A stretch of DNA of 64,000 nt. Source: Paracyclopina nana (Eukaryota; Arthropoda; Copepoda; Cyclopoida; Cyclopettidae). The stretch covers positions 13,950,001-14,014,000 of the forward strand of contig JAGUCH010000001.1 in assembly GCA_019096065.1 (NCBI GenBank), read 5' to 3'. The notes under the pieces are model-generated. The model was not told the DNA's origin, searched no databases, and saw nothing but the letters and a program-made list of their open reading frames with translations. The position numbers and the translations under genes were made by a program. This document shows, piece by piece, positions 21,065 through 32,499 of this stretch. Within the stretch, counting starts at the first letter, position 1. Each line of letters begins with the position of its first letter.

Positions 21065-21586
21065 ATGAAGGTCGCACTCTTCGTTTTCCTCGTGGCTTCC
21101 ATCGCTAACGCCCAGCTGACTGTGCCAGAGGTCATCGAGGCCTCTAGGTCCACCATGCCTGAATTCAGCATGGATGAGTCCATCAAGAGCTTCAAGGATA
21201 TCGCGACTATGGAGGAGTCCATCAAAGAGAAGATGCTAGACGCTGACCAGACCATGGACATGTTATACAACATGACCTCGTCATTGACCTTGGATCCGTT
21301 GAGCCAATACGGAGCCCAAGCCGCAACCTTTTTCAGCGAAATGGCCTTGCCCTATGGCCTTGCCATCCTCATTGTCCTTGGCCTCTTTTACACGATTACC
21401 AGCCTTGTAGGCCTTGTGCTCAATACCAAAATGACGTTCCTTGGACTTTTGTCTGATTTCCTGTCTTCCAATATGGACGTTTTCTCCAAGGAGAATATGG
21501 AGGCCGCCAATGAGGCTGCCAACCGGATGCTCACGGACGCAGTTTACACTGCGATTGATCGAATGGGCTCAGTCTACGGAAATTAA
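21065..21586 (+). CDS. Single-exon membrane protein with signal peptide, 173 aa, unrecognised
   Basis: ATG at 21065 has a good context (caccATGaag) and begins MKVALFVFLVASIANAQ, a clear signal peptide with cleavage expected after Ala16 or Gln17. Residues ~18-97 are hydrophilic, Met/Glu/Ser-rich and probably helical (one NMT sequon). Residues ~98-119 form a strong membrane segment (GLAILIVLGLFYTITSLVGL). The C-terminal ~50 residues are amphipathic with Asn/Ala repeats (ENMEAANEAANRML). The stop is TAA at 21584-21586, and AATAAA follows at about 21647, giving a short compact transcript. Signal peptide, one TM and an unusual promoter suggest a regulated type I membrane protein. No family is recognised. 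High codon quality and an intact frame make it credible. Confidence 0.7.
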   Translation: MKVALFVFLVASIANAQLTVPEVIEASRSTMPEFSMDESIKSFKDIATMEESIKEKMLDADQTMDMLYNMTSSLTLDPLSQYGAQAATFFSEMALPYGLAILIVLGLFYTITSLVGLVLNTKMTFLGLLSDFLSSNMDVFSKENMEAANEAANRMLTDAVYTAIDRMGSVYGN

Positions 21587-22164
21587 TCTTACTTCACTTT
21601 GCTTCTCTGTCTTATTACAACCTGCATTTTCCAATGCAACTTGTACAAATAAAAAACGATGATATTAGAAAATAGCTTAATTTCTTGATTAGCTCATCAA
21701 ACCCAAAGAAGTTTTACTCTTTGAAAATAGGTAGCATATTAATTAAGTAAGTTTGTGAAAGCTTTCAGAATCCAAATTCCCTGAGCTAACGAAATATGTG
21801 GCGGAAATCTTCGCTGTAATGAATGATGAGTTTGAATTATGATAAGCGTGTTCCCTTAGCATAGCAGCTAGAAGCCTAGTAAGCTGTGCTTTGAGCAACA
21901 TGAGTTCGAGATAAGCGCGAGCGCGTTAGGTGGACTGCTCATTTCACAGTGGGTAAGCAAGCCATGATTAAGCGAAAAGCCTTCGCTAAATCAAGAGTCA
22001 TTAGAGCAAAAAAAATTTGAGCTGTAGAACTTGAAGTGGATGAATAATCGCAAAACTTTGCTGCTGATAAAACGTTCCCACTGTGGCTACGTACAAGATA
22101 TACAGGAAGCTGTGTTGTTGCTTCGTTTTTGCAGATAAGTGAGCGCAACTGAAGATTAGGTAGC
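21587..22164. other. 3' UTR, poly(A) signal and intergenic
   Basis: AATAAA near 21647 ends the preceding gene. The rest is AT-rich with no ORF of note and should include the promoter of the microprotein gene at 22165. Confidence 0.4.
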
Positions 22165-22524
22165 ATGGCCTCAGGAAACCCCATCTGGAGCCTAGTGTGG
22201 TTCCTAATTCTCATTTTCATTGCCTTTCCTGTGGCTGGATTTTGCGCTGGATGGTACATTCTCATTCTACCGCTGACAGTCTGCATTCCCGACCTTTCTG
22301 TGAGTATAAAAATGCTTCAATAATCAAAAGCTGGGAAAGCTCCACCAGTTTATTGAGTTTTGTTTATGCTTGTTAAGTGCAAACGTATCTGGATTTTGTT
22401 GAACTTTAAAGGTTACTTCACTTTTCAGGGATTCACAGACGTGCTACTTCAAGGTGTTCAATTCACCCATACTTCAGCAAAGCATATGATGAATGGAACT
22501 CCCTTGGGAGATGCCTTCAAATAG
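22165..22524 (+). CDS. Small conserved-looking membrane protein, 76 aa, two exons
   Basis: Exon 1 is 22165-22299 with donor GTGAGT and exon 2 is 22429-22524 with acceptor cacttttcag; the intron is phase 0. The first exon encodes MASGNPIWSLVWFLILIF followed by a second hydrophobic stretch (WYILILPLTVCIPDLS), so two membrane segments are likely. The second exon gives a short hydrophilic tail (LQGVQFTHTSAKHMM) and stop TAG. The start NPxWSLVW with PVAGFCAGWYI resembles small uncharacterised membrane proteins that I believe are widespread in arthropods, but I cannot name the family. Both splice sites are strong and the frame is intact. The stop lies only 12 bases from the stop of the sulfotransferase gene on the other strand, so the two 3' UTRs must overlap. 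Confidence 0.7.
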
Positions 22525-22536
22525 TGAACGAATCCC

Positions 22537-23758
22537 TTACTCTTCTTCAAATGTTGTGTAACCAAACTGAGACATAAATTGTGAGCATTGACGTTCCACT
22601 TTTCGTATTTGACTTAACGGCAGTTCATCCTTCCACTTGAAAGCGTCGGTGTCACTTCGATAGGTGGAAAAGTATCGCGCTCTTTTCAGCGATTTTTCGG
22701 GCAGACGAGCGTGCGCAAAAAACGCGTCAGCTGCGACCGTGTCAAAAACGAGATTAAACTGGTTAAACAAGTGAGTCAAAACAGAAATTGGCTGCTCCAC
22801 AAGTTCTTCGTACTGGACTAAGAAATATCTGAAAAGGCAAGTTGGAGTCGTGTCAAAAATCCTCAATTTAAATTTACCTTTGTTGTGGCAAAATAAGCCT
22901 CAATTTGGAATCTTGTGACATTTGTGAGCACCAAGCAGGAAAATTATCAATGTACTCTCTCCAAGTCTTGGGATTTTTCATCATTGAGTTCAAAATGGCT
23001 CTAGGATCTCTAACCAAGTGCACAACCTGCAATTAAGAATCCTAACCATTGATCGGTGCTGACTCATTTATCATATAAGGTAAATACATAACCTTTATAT
23101 TAGTCTGGTTAATCCAGGGTAAAATATTCAAACTGTGCAGCCTTATAGTTTTAATTACCCTAAACGTTGAGTTTTGACAAGAGTCCCTGTGAGGTGAAAA
23201 AAAATATTAAGAAATAATTGATCAGAAACTCAAAACTTACAAGTTCTTGTGAAGTTTTTCTTTATTTTTTGACTTCATTAGGTCGATTGCTTTCTGAATA
23301 AGACCAAAGTGTGTAGTATTTCAAATTATTTAGATTAGCTGGAAATTACGTTTTGGCAGGAAAAAGCATCTTGAAGGAAGTCACTTATATTTGCTTGTAA
23401 AGTGGGGCTCCACTCATCAAGGCCTTGCAAACGATGGCCAACATTGGTCACTTTCCTCAAAGGCTCAAACAAATAAAAGCTGTATTCAGATGAGGACAAT
23501 ATATCCCCCAAAAATGAGCTCCCAGTCCTTCAGAAAATATGTCATAATTTCACCGATTATGCGTATTATATCTAATGCTTACCTAGGATAAGCCAAAATG
23601 AGAACTTTTTCTGCGGTGTAATTTTTGGCAGTGTCATTGCTTAAGCATAACACGGAATTAATTAAATTCAATGGAATCCAAAATTGTTTCAAAATGAAAA
23701 ATGTTAACATCAGTCCAAATAGCAAAACAGCAAATACTGTTTGATTATTATTAGACAT
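22537..23758 (-). CDS. Golgi carbohydrate sulfotransferase, 313 aa, six exons
   Basis: Coding exons, 5' to 3': 23758-23583, 23527-23350, 23293-23241, 23186-23093, 23026-22878, 22828-22537. All borders are GT-AG, phases agree and the total is exactly 314 codons. The N-terminus has a signal-anchor (TVFAVLLFGLMLTFFI) as in type II Golgi enzymes. Residues ~58-66 read PRTGSSFLG, the 5'-phosphosulfate-binding loop, and residues ~168-180 read VVHLVRDPRAILN, the 3'-phosphate-binding motif of PAPS-dependent sulfotransferases. Near the end LVQYEELVEQP is the usual YEDL-type helix. The enzyme should transfer sulfate from PAPS to a sugar on glycoproteins or glycosaminoglycans; the closest type is the GlcNAc/Gal 6-O (CHST1-7) group. 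At 313 aa it is slightly short but complete. Confidence 0.9.
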
Positions 23759-23890
23759 TTTGGCTTGACTGCTTTCTTTTATGCTTATTAAAATTTCAGC
23801 TGCATGAGTGTAAATCTTCTTGGGTCAATAAAGGGATGCCGAAACATCAATTACTTAAACATGCTGAGTAGCTAGAAATAAAATACGACT

Positions 23891-26724
23891 TTATTCAGCT
23901 TCTATTTTCCCCACATCATTTTGTTCATTTGCTTGATTTGTCACTTGATTGGATTTGCTTTTAGATTTGGGCTTTCCTAGCAAAATTGAAAATATCAACT
24001 TCTCAGTGTTGAGCCAAGGCATTTCTATGAGCACATTCACAAAAGCAGATATCAGGGCAGAGAACACCAGCACATCCAAGAAGTAGATGGTCTAAAAAGT
24101 TTTTGTGTAAAATTTAAATCAAGGTAGATTCAAAGCATCGGTTTACCATGTAAGTGTTTGTTCCATCCACCATGTGGGTTTGAACACTCTGCATCATCCC
24201 AATGACAAAAAAGTGTAGTAGGTAGATTATGTAACTAATTCTGCTCAAAGGAATGAATGCTGGCCAAGACAAAAATTGATTGATCCAACCTGATAAAAAA
24301 GAACAGAAGTAGAAACTCTTTTTAAAAAGCTGTTAGTATTTTTTTAAAAATCATGTATACCTCCGTATCCTCTGCAGCAAGCAAAAATCATCCAGGAAAG
24401 GGCCAGAGCCCATGCAGCTCTATGAAATCCACCATAGAAGGCATCCTCAAAGGGTGAATATTCCCTGATTGGGATAAGCCTCACATCCAAACCATAAATG
24501 ACTGCACATCCTGTTACAAAAGCAATTGCCCACAGCCAAAGATTCACAAGCTAAAAATGGAGCACAATCAAGAAATCAGATTTGTCCGCGATTTCATATT
24601 TTATAAAATATCTTTTTTTTTTCTTGATACTCACTGGGTTGATTTTGAATTCTTTCCTTTTAGTAATGTGCAGTATGTAGCCAAGAATGAGGCCAATGAT
24701 GTAAGGTGAATATCTGCACCAAGGCTTCACATAGTTCCATTCAAAGTACGTGGTTGATTTTCTAGTTGGTGAAAGAAAGCATCATTTCAGCTGAGAATGA
24801 TATCATTAAGTTTATAGATGTTACGTTGGAGTTATAACCGTAGCAGGCCACTCATTCACAACAGTTAATGCAGTAGGGACGATGACAGAAATGGCCGCTG
24901 CAACGCCTGAGAGTGCCATTCCTATTTTAGGGAATTTCCATAAAGGCCAAATGAAGAGGGGACTGAAGATGAACATTTGAAAATCATTCGCCAAGTACCA
25001 AGTTTGCCCAATACACTAACCAAGAAAAATTACGATCAATTGCTTTGATGCAGTCAAACTAAGAGTTCTTATACCGAGGCAAAATTCTCTCCGTTGCCAC
25101 TACCAAAATTGTTGATGTACAATAAATTCTTCCACCATCCCTCCCTGCAACCGTTTGAGTCAAAATCCATTTCAAACATGGGACCAAACTTCAAGTGTCT
25201 CAAAAGGCTGGCATAAAAGCCAATGATGACGACATAAGTTCCAGTCAACCTAAGGTATCGATGAATGTAGAACAAGGGGATATTAATTCTGCCCTTCTGC
25301 TTGTCCAATTCCTTCAGGGTTAGATACGAGAGGAGCACACCGCTGATGAGAAAAAAAGAGTCCACGCTTGGAAAAGCATTTATGATGGCTTGGATCCAAA
25401 AAGATTCGGTTGCACTCTGAAAGAATCAAAACTTCAAGTAGAACTTTTACATTATTCATTGCCATAAATGTACCTTTAACGCTCCAGTGCCCACATTTTT
25501 CAAGGGGATATCAAATGTTTTGCCCCACGCATGTCCCAGCACGACCCAAGTCATTGAGATGAATCGAATGCCATCCAAGCAGCCCAAGTGGTCAGCACTC
25601 TTAGGGATGTCAGTGTTCAACCATCTCAAAGTGTTGTTGTAAACGCCAAAGCCCATGAAAAACTTGATCCAGTTCCCATTTTCAAAAGCATCGTTTTTCC
25701 TTGATCTGTAGAACTGGTAGGACTCAATCACTGTTCCAGTCACAATGAGGAAGGCCAAAATTGCAAAGAAGCCACTGAGAGATGAAAAAATTCTTTAGTA
25801 GCCATAGTGAATAATTGAGAAATGAAACTGACATCATGACTCCATCCAACCAATCAAACTCTACTGGTTCCATATTTTTGGTCATCGAAGGCCTGTAGCG
25901 TAACCGTAAGGTGGCATTTCTACAAATAATTGAACACTAGGCGTTAGTTAAAAGCAGAATATCATTCTCTCACTGTTTTGCCTTATAATTTTCCTCCAAA
26001 ATAGTCTTAACTTGCTCCTCTGAGCAAGAATCAGGTACACAAACGCCCACGCCAAAAAATGTTATCAGATCTTTGCTCTGCATTAAACCAGGTCAGTTTG
26101 TAATCAATTATGAAAAATTTATCGAATCTTACTAAAAGACCAGAGGGTGCCACAAGAGCTGCCATCTTTTCTTGTGGAGCTTCCAGGTTGAAAAGTCGAG
26201 CAATTCTGGCCTTTTGATTGCCTTGCTCGACTGAAAGACCAGCAAAAGAAATGTATCTTCCCCTGCAAAAGTAGAGGTTTGACCAATATGATGATTACAG
26301 CTACTATTTGGCTTACATAAAGGGTCCAGTGCCATTGCCGGGATTACTGACGTCAATGCTGATGCACTCTTCAGCGTTCCCAAGCGCTTTTATGTTGAGG
26401 TTAGTTAATCCGTCTGTTACTTTGCCAGTGGCATCAGCCACTAATAAGAAACGTGTGCTACAAATTCAATGAGTATAGTTTTGAAAGTAGCATACTTAGT
26501 TGAGGCCAAAAGAGATCTGATGTTAGGACGCCAGCAAATGGATTGGCTAAGTTGTCTTGCAACAGCTTCAAATGACGTTCGCATAATGAGTCTGATCTGG
26601 CTGTGCTAGGAATGAGAAATTCCAATGGGTCAACCAAAATAGGAATTTGCCCATTGGAAGCCTTTATGAACAGGAGAATGAAGGCCAATATTTTGCCTTT
26701 CATCTTGCGCCTGCAAATCTTCAT
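23891..26724 (-). CDS. NRF-6-like multi-pass membrane acyltransferase, 722 aa, twelve exons
   Basis: Exons, 5' to 3': 26724-26496, 26440-26317, 26262-26133, 26077-25974, 25919-25833, 25774-25474, 25416-25075, 25015-24825, 24761-24635, 24550-24361, 24289-24147, 24091-23891. All phases match and the sum is 723 codons. After a signal peptide (ILAFILLFIKASNGQ) comes the extracellular NRF domain with FGVGVCVPDSCSEEQV and the pattern GxYISFAGL. An acyltransferase-3 domain of about ten membrane helices follows, starting LGCLDGIRFISMTWVVLGHA, where the His in GHAW is the conserved residue. This matches the 'nose resistant to fluoxetine' family first described in C. elegans, implicated in lipid or drug movement across epithelia; the acyl substrate is unknown. 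The C-terminus is Lys/Asn/Gln-rich and cytosolic. It is tandem and co-oriented with the sulfotransferase but otherwise unrelated. Confidence 0.9.
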
Positions 26725-26905
26725 GCACAATTGAATCACTAATGAAGATGATAAGACAAATGTCGTGTAATCATTGTTAGCTTAGCTGAAAACGTTTTGA
26801 ATCATCCCAACACTTGTTTCAATTTTTGTATGATGCTCATAATCAGGGTCAAAGAGAACCGATTTGATTGAATGTTTATTGACCTTGGTGCATGCTTTTA
26901 TAAGT

Positions 26906-28042
26906 TTATTGATACTCATTAGTTATGGTAATTGAAAGATCTTCTAGGACTTTGGTGGAGTGATACCACCAATTTGTATTCACTACTATGATGTCACCTA
27001 TGATGAGAAAAATAATAAAATTGGAGCTGATAGAAAGGCTTTTCAATTACCAGGATACATGGTGGCCGACATTTCTTTGTGACAAGACCACCAGCATTCA
27101 GGCGGTGGCCTTAAAGCCCAACTCTTGACTCCATGAACCTAAAAAATATGGTCATTCGAACCAAATAGATTTCTAGACCAATTTAATCAAATAAATCATA
27201 ACCTGGGCCTGCCAAGACGGGTATTTGACGTTGTCCAAATGCATGGGAGCACCATATCCCGGAGTGCCAATGAATATCCAATCCCTGCGTCCAGTCTGAG
27301 CGGGCAAGAAGTCAGGAGTGTCATAAAAGTCTCGCAAGATGGCGCCAGCTTCGTCGTCACAATTAGCCCAGCCTACATACCAAGGCGTGTAGTTACCAGA
27401 CATTTGCCACCTCTCATCTGGCATGTCGAAAACTTCTTGAATGCTGCCAAATTCCTTGAAATCCCAAGCAAAAAATTGGCAGTCTGGATCATCATTTGTG
27501 AGCACGGGACTCTCCAGATCTTCATAGAGGTCTCGAAAGAACTCAAAGTCAAACTCCTGCATTGCTCTCCAATGATTAGTGGCATTTTTCACGAGCACAG
27601 GGCGACCAGAATAGGCATATTTAGCTTCAAACAAGTCATACGTCATTAAATCTGCATTAACGACCTCAATTTGTTTGACATCAGAGCACATTGCGCAGTC
27701 GATGAAGGGTCGACAATAATCATATTTTCCGTTCTTTTTCCTTACAACTATGCACTCGTTTTCTGCATCGTATTCATATCCTCTGATAATGTTGGTCACA
27801 ATATACTCAGATGTGCTCAAAAGAACCTACCAAAAAATCATGAAAAATATTTTAAAGTTTGTATATTGTTTTGAAAGCAAGCATTTTTTGCTTCAAGTGC
27901 AAAGAGCCTAGCTTACCTGATGCCTAAGCACAAAAACGCCCAAAATTAGCCCTAGTAAGAAAGCAACTTTGTGGCTTAATTTGAGCCTCAGCAAAAGGCA
28001 ATTTTCGCCAAGATGTCCTCTTCCATCTTCGTTGTTGTTCAT
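26906..28042 (-). CDS. Membrane-anchored JmjC-domain 2-oxoglutarate oxygenase, 309 aa, four exons
   Basis: Exons: 28042-27917, 27826-27203, 27138-27051, 26997-26906; phases agree and the total is 310 codons. The N-terminus is polar, then VAFLLGLILGVFVL is a signal-anchor, so the catalytic domain should face the ER/Golgi lumen or the outside. The core shows FFAWDFKEFG, WIFIGTPGYGAPMHLDNV and WWYHST, giving the iron-binding HxD...H triad (His and Asp in MHLD, distal His in WYHST), with a Lys (SWQAQVHGVKSW) where 2-oxoglutarate is bound in JmjC hydroxylases. Two cysteine pairs near the start (CAMC) fit a lumenal fold. The likely role is protein hydroxylation in the secretory pathway, not histone demethylation, since no chromatin domain is present. 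Substrate is unknown. Confidence 0.85.
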
Positions 28043-28619
28043 GTGTCCCATTTTGGTGGCACACTGAGCTCATTTTTTGCTGCTGCTACTTGCACTTATT
28101 GGCCTACAGAAGTGGCTTTGCTATCGTCCCTATGCAGGCATAGCCTTTTTGTACTCATCATTACAAAGTTTTTGCCGCATATAGTGTCGAAGGCTACCAC
28201 ACGCTGTTTTAGAATCCACATTGGAAGAGTCGTCTTCAACTTACTTCTCACCTTTTTTAGCTACACCAATTAGCAAAGAAAGGTGGCCTTGGGCTACGGT
28301 GAGTGCATCGTCACCATAAATTGCTTATCCACGTGGAAAAGATTTTTTACACAGTAGATTAAAGTACTCGTGGCATGTCCATTGTACTTGATAATGATAA
28401 TAATGCGAAATTGCCTCCACCTTCATTTGCACAATTGCCATTAATTGTTTCATGAGCTTCTTTGTCCTGCTTGGTTTTTTAGTAAATATCTTGATTTCTC
28501 CATTTCATAAGCAGGTTCCACTATGAAGTTAGCCAAGCGTGAAATCATAGTTCGTAGGAAAAACATACTTGCCTTATCAGTCTTGGATTAACGCTCAAAT
28601 TGAAAAGACTATCTCCGAG
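28043..28619. other. Divergent intergenic region
   Basis: Between the minus-strand JmjC gene and the plus-strand secreted-protein gene. It should hold both promoters. No TATA box or recognised site stands out and no gene is seen. Confidence 0.4.
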
Positions 28620-29132
28620 ATGGTTGGTGGCAAAAGTGTGCTCATTTTGCTAATCGTTGGAAGCTGCATCCACGATTGCTCACCGGTCACAATAAACGAG
28701 TAAGTTCCAAGCTACTCAAATGTACTATTATGATAGGAGTACACTTTACCTAGAATTTCTCCTATGCTGGACAAAAATACAAATGATCCTCAAGTGATTA
28801 TGAACCGAATCAAACACTTGATCAAAGGTGTGAAACAAAATGGTGGCATTATGAAACCTTTGCCCACAACAAGGCCAATAACTAGCGAACCCTCAACTGC
28901 ACAAGCCTTTAAAGCGCCCCAGGGAGCCTCTGTCACAGTGAAAATTCAAGTGTATGAAGAACCAACCACTTCCACAACTCCAATCACAATAATTCAAGAT
29001 ATCCCAACTGTTACGGTTCCTCCTCCACCCACCACAACGACACAATCACCCATCATTTCTTTTTTAAGCAACACATTTGGCATTGTTTTTAATAGCCAAT
29101 CTATATTCGGCTCCATCATGTTAGGAAAATAA
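28620..29132 (+). CDS. Secreted Thr/Pro-rich protein, 152 aa, two exons, unrecognised
   Basis: Exon 1 is 28620-28699 (donor GTAAGT) and exon 2 is 28754-29132 (acceptor tacctag), phase 2, 153 codons in total. The start MVGGKSVLILLIVGSCIHDC is a signal peptide. A short charged segment (MNRIKHLIKGVKQNGG) follows, then a Thr/Pro/Ser-rich stretch (EEPTTSTTPITIIQ; VPPPPTTTTQSP) typical of O-glycosylated, mucin-like linkers, and a hydrophobic C-terminus (FGIVFNSQSIFGSIML) that could be a membrane segment or lipid-anchor signal. The stop codon TAA is itself part of an AATAAA, so the 3' UTR may be very short. No homologous family is recognised. Clean splice sites and phase support a real gene. Confidence 0.6.
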
Positions 29133-29932
29133 ACGAATTTCTACCCAAGCGGGAATGAATGGAAAATCTGCTATGTAAAGGTTTCGTGATTCGACTAAAT
29201 ATTATTGCGCAAGCAAATGTGGAGCGTTTTAAAAGTAATTTTTGACAGCTACAATTTTTCATCAACGACTGCGATGAACGTCTGAGAGAGACTTTTAAAA
29301 AACTTTAGCAACAGGCAATTCGGGCCCTAAAAAATATTTCAAGAAAATACTGGAAGCATAGCTTGACTCTTTGTCGTGTAAGTTGCCAACTCTGCAAAAA
29401 GCAAGATGATAGTGCACAAATAATTGCAAGTTTGTACAAAATAGAAGTCTCTAATAAGGTTTGCTTGCATTCACCCAATAAAATTTTTTTCACTTGAATC
29501 AACACAATTACTATATTCTCTCCGAGAAAAAATCCCGCACTTTTGCGTACAATAACCAGAATCAGTTTATATCTCAACTTATTTCAACTTCGGAATTTTC
29601 CCTTTGACTTTGTTTCTATTATAATGGAAAATACACGTTAAAATGGACTAGAAGCCTTAAAGTCAATAATAAAGTTTAAAACATTGAAAATTGGTGGCCA
29701 CAATAAGCGTTTTTCGATGTGTCTTCCTCTCGTGCGCGGGAAATTGACAATTTTGATCCACTGTGCTTGCTTTTAGTTGGGCGCGCGCAAGTTGAAAAGT
29801 TCTCCCGCGTCTCCTCGGCGAGGTCTTGGAGTTAGTCAGCTGACTCTATTTACCTTTCCTTCATTGCATGCTGGAAAATGGTGGAAAGTTGAGGAAATTC
29901 CACCATTTTTAACCAGTCTAGGCTTAATAAAC
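29133..29932. other. Intergenic and promoter region of the Cueball-like gene
   Basis: Mostly AT-rich, but 29735-29835 is CpG-rich (gtgcgcggg, ggcgcgcgc, tcctcggcg) followed by the palindrome GTCAGCTGAC at about 29836. This looks like a promoter for the gene starting at 29933. No ORF is supported. Confidence 0.45.
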
Positions 29933-32061
29933 ATGGCCTTCATTCGTTGCCTTTTCGCTTGTTGGATCTTCAGTATTTCGGTTATCCTCTTTTGCTCAAT
30001 TTCTGTCAGCTCATTTGGTGAGTAATTTTTGAAGTTCATGAAGCAAATCCAATTCGGATTTACAAGTTACTCGGATTTGAAAAATCATTCAGAGCAAACT
30101 GCATTGCCTATATCTTTCTAATGCAATTTTTGCTCTGCTTTTTTATTAACGAATTAATGCTCTAAGGCAAAACTGAGTTCTCCATTGATTTTTTGTTCCT
30201 TAATTTTGCCTCTCCTTCATTAAGAAAAGGTCAACGTGTTGTAATGTCATGAATGACATGGAACACCTGTCATTAATTGCTTGTGTTTATGTATTTCTTC
30301 TAGAATTGGTAGTGTCGTCAAATAAAGAGATTTTCTTGTTTGAAAATTCACCCAATAAATCTGAGCCAAGGAGGTTGAAATTTCCCAAGCAAATTTTGGC
30401 CCTTGGATCAGACTTCAATGAGGATGTATTCGTGGTGACCCAATCAGAACTGGCTATTTTCTCAGCATCTGTAAAAAATTACACCATTCCACTTCCTCCT
30501 CAACATGCCTTTTCCTCAGTGCTTCCTGACTACCAAAATGGCCGCATATTAGTCACCAACCTGACAGGGATTTCTGCCATAAAATCAACTGACTTTCAAG
30601 AGGAATTGTATCATGGGACCAGCTTAACCAGTTTGAGCCTGGATGTGTGCACAAGCTCCTTAATGTTCATTGATGGCCAAAGAATTTACAAAAATTTCAC
30701 TGAGGCGATACCAGATACCAAAGGAGCTCAACTGTTGGCAAGCCATTCTGGCTTCACTGTATTCATTGCCAAAAATCTGGAGCTGTCGCACTCTGACGGG
30801 TTTGTTTTAAAATCCTTGAATGGGGTCTTCATTTGCCAGTCAGACCCAGAAAAATCATACAACATCCGATCAATCCAGCTCGGCTCAAAAACTGATCTGT
30901 TTTTGGCAGATGCTCATAATATGGTCATATGGCATTTGGATCTACTTGGCCCAAAAAGCATGACTTGTGATCTCAAAGTGTGGATCAGATTATCCAGTCA
31001 GCCAAACCAAATAGCAATTTTGGATAGTCCACAAGATTGCACTTATGCCAAAGGTAAAAGTAGTAATAGATAAGCTAATTTTGACCGTAATATTTATAAT
31101 GTTGCTTTCAGACCAAGGCGTTTCATATCAAATAAATCCTGGTGACTCTGAAGTTCGTCAAAATGCCTCCAAATCCGGAACCTATACCAGTGACGATGCT
31201 TGCCATAATTTCTGCCTGAATGAGGGAGTGTGCAAATTGAACAGTTTGGGTATTCCTTATTGCACTTGCAAATCAGGAGCTTTCCAAGGTCTAAGATGTG
31301 AGCAGCAAGCCTGCCTCAACTATTGCCTGAATGACGGCCAATGTCATGTGAATCTGGAGTCTGGATTGCCTCAATGCCTTTGTCCAGAATCTTTTTTTGG
31401 ACTAAGGTGTCAAAATGGAACTTCCATTGAGGTTGAAGTCGTGACAGATTTTTACAGTACAGCTTTCTATGTTGCCATTGGCTTCAATTTGGTCCTTTTG
31501 ATGGCCTTGATTGCTCTTTGTGGCCTTCATTTTAGGCAAAGAGGACAGACTCAGCAACAGCAGCTTCAAAGCCTTGACAATGAACCAGATATGGTGCGAA
31601 AAACAGCTCGTACCAGAACTTTTTCTTCGAATAAAACTAGGTGAGTGTTTCATTTTGCATTCATAAAACCCAATCAGAATTTCGGTGCAAATCTTCAATT
31701 TTTTCTCTAGGTCTCGAAGTAGGAAAGAGGCTCACACCACCAATTCAGCTGTGAATGAAGCTTTTTCTGACTTTAAAGACAACAGTGCGAGCGAGGAGAA
31801 ATGCATTGATGACAATGGACTCTTATGTCAGGCCCTCATAACAGATGATGGGGTTGTATTAGACCTCGAGGATTGTTGTCAAATGACATTGTGCGAAAAA
31901 GTAAGAAAGTGTTATTTTATAGTAAAACACATTTCTTAGTATTAGACAAGAAAAACATTTTTTTTAATTGTTTTTTTCAGCCCTGCATTCAAGCAAGTTT
32001 TCGAAAGCCCACCAACCGAAAAAAAGCTCACCACATTGACGAACAGCAGCTGATTTATTAG
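29933..32061 (+). CDS. cue: Cueball-like EGF-domain type I membrane protein, 544 aa, five exons
   Basis: Exons 29933-30017, 30304-31053, 31112-31640, 31711-31900 and 31981-32061 join with agreeing phases to 545 codons. The product starts with a signal peptide (FSISVILFCSISVSS). About 250 residues follow that resemble a propeller-type ectodomain with repeated hydrophobic strands, then two EGF-like modules (CHNFCLNEGVC...CTCKSG...LRC and CLNYCLNDGQC...CLCPESFFGLRC), a membrane helix (FYVAIGFNLVLLMALIALCG) and a cytosolic tail. The tail ends with CCQMTLCEKPC, a cysteine motif I associate with insect Cueball. In Drosophila, Cueball (LDL-receptor-like repeats plus EGF) acts in gonad and hemocyte function; direct evidence here is only architecture. 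An unrelated EGF membrane protein is the main alternative. The gene is intact. Confidence 0.75.
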
Positions 32062-32499
32062 TCAAAATTTGAATCTCAACATGCGCATCAGGCATTTCTC
32101 ATTGATGAAATTGAGGAAAATCCAATTTACCATTTGTGTATGTTTATGCTTAAAGATAGTCCCATTATTCCCAAATGAGCCAGGCCGAGGAGAATCTCCC
32201 GATCATTTTGGTTGTGATATAATATGGGCTATTCTAACCTAAGTGCTGTGGTAATTATGTAACTGTTGACCAAAAATGTGTTGGTTACACGAATCCTCTC
32301 AGCGAGGTCAATATGTAATCAGCAATAATTAAAAATAATCATAACCAAAGTTGTCTTCATTTCTGGCAAATCGCCTTGTTCAGTGTCCCATTTAAAGAAG
32401 ATGTCAAATTATTTGCAGAAAATCTTATCTTTGAGCTTATCCTAGGTGACACAAAGGTCAAACAGCATGATAATCTAGCGCTCAGTAGCTGAAAACAAC
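32062..32499. other. Intergenic between Cueball-like and P450 genes
   Basis: AT-rich with no ORF of interest. It should contain the 3' UTR of the first gene and the promoter of the P450. No regulatory motif is convincingly recognised. Confidence 0.4.

Noticed and set aside
20884-21108. 74-aa ORF overlapping the promoter at 21 kb.
   Set aside because: No protein features; the region is better explained by palindromic promoter sites.
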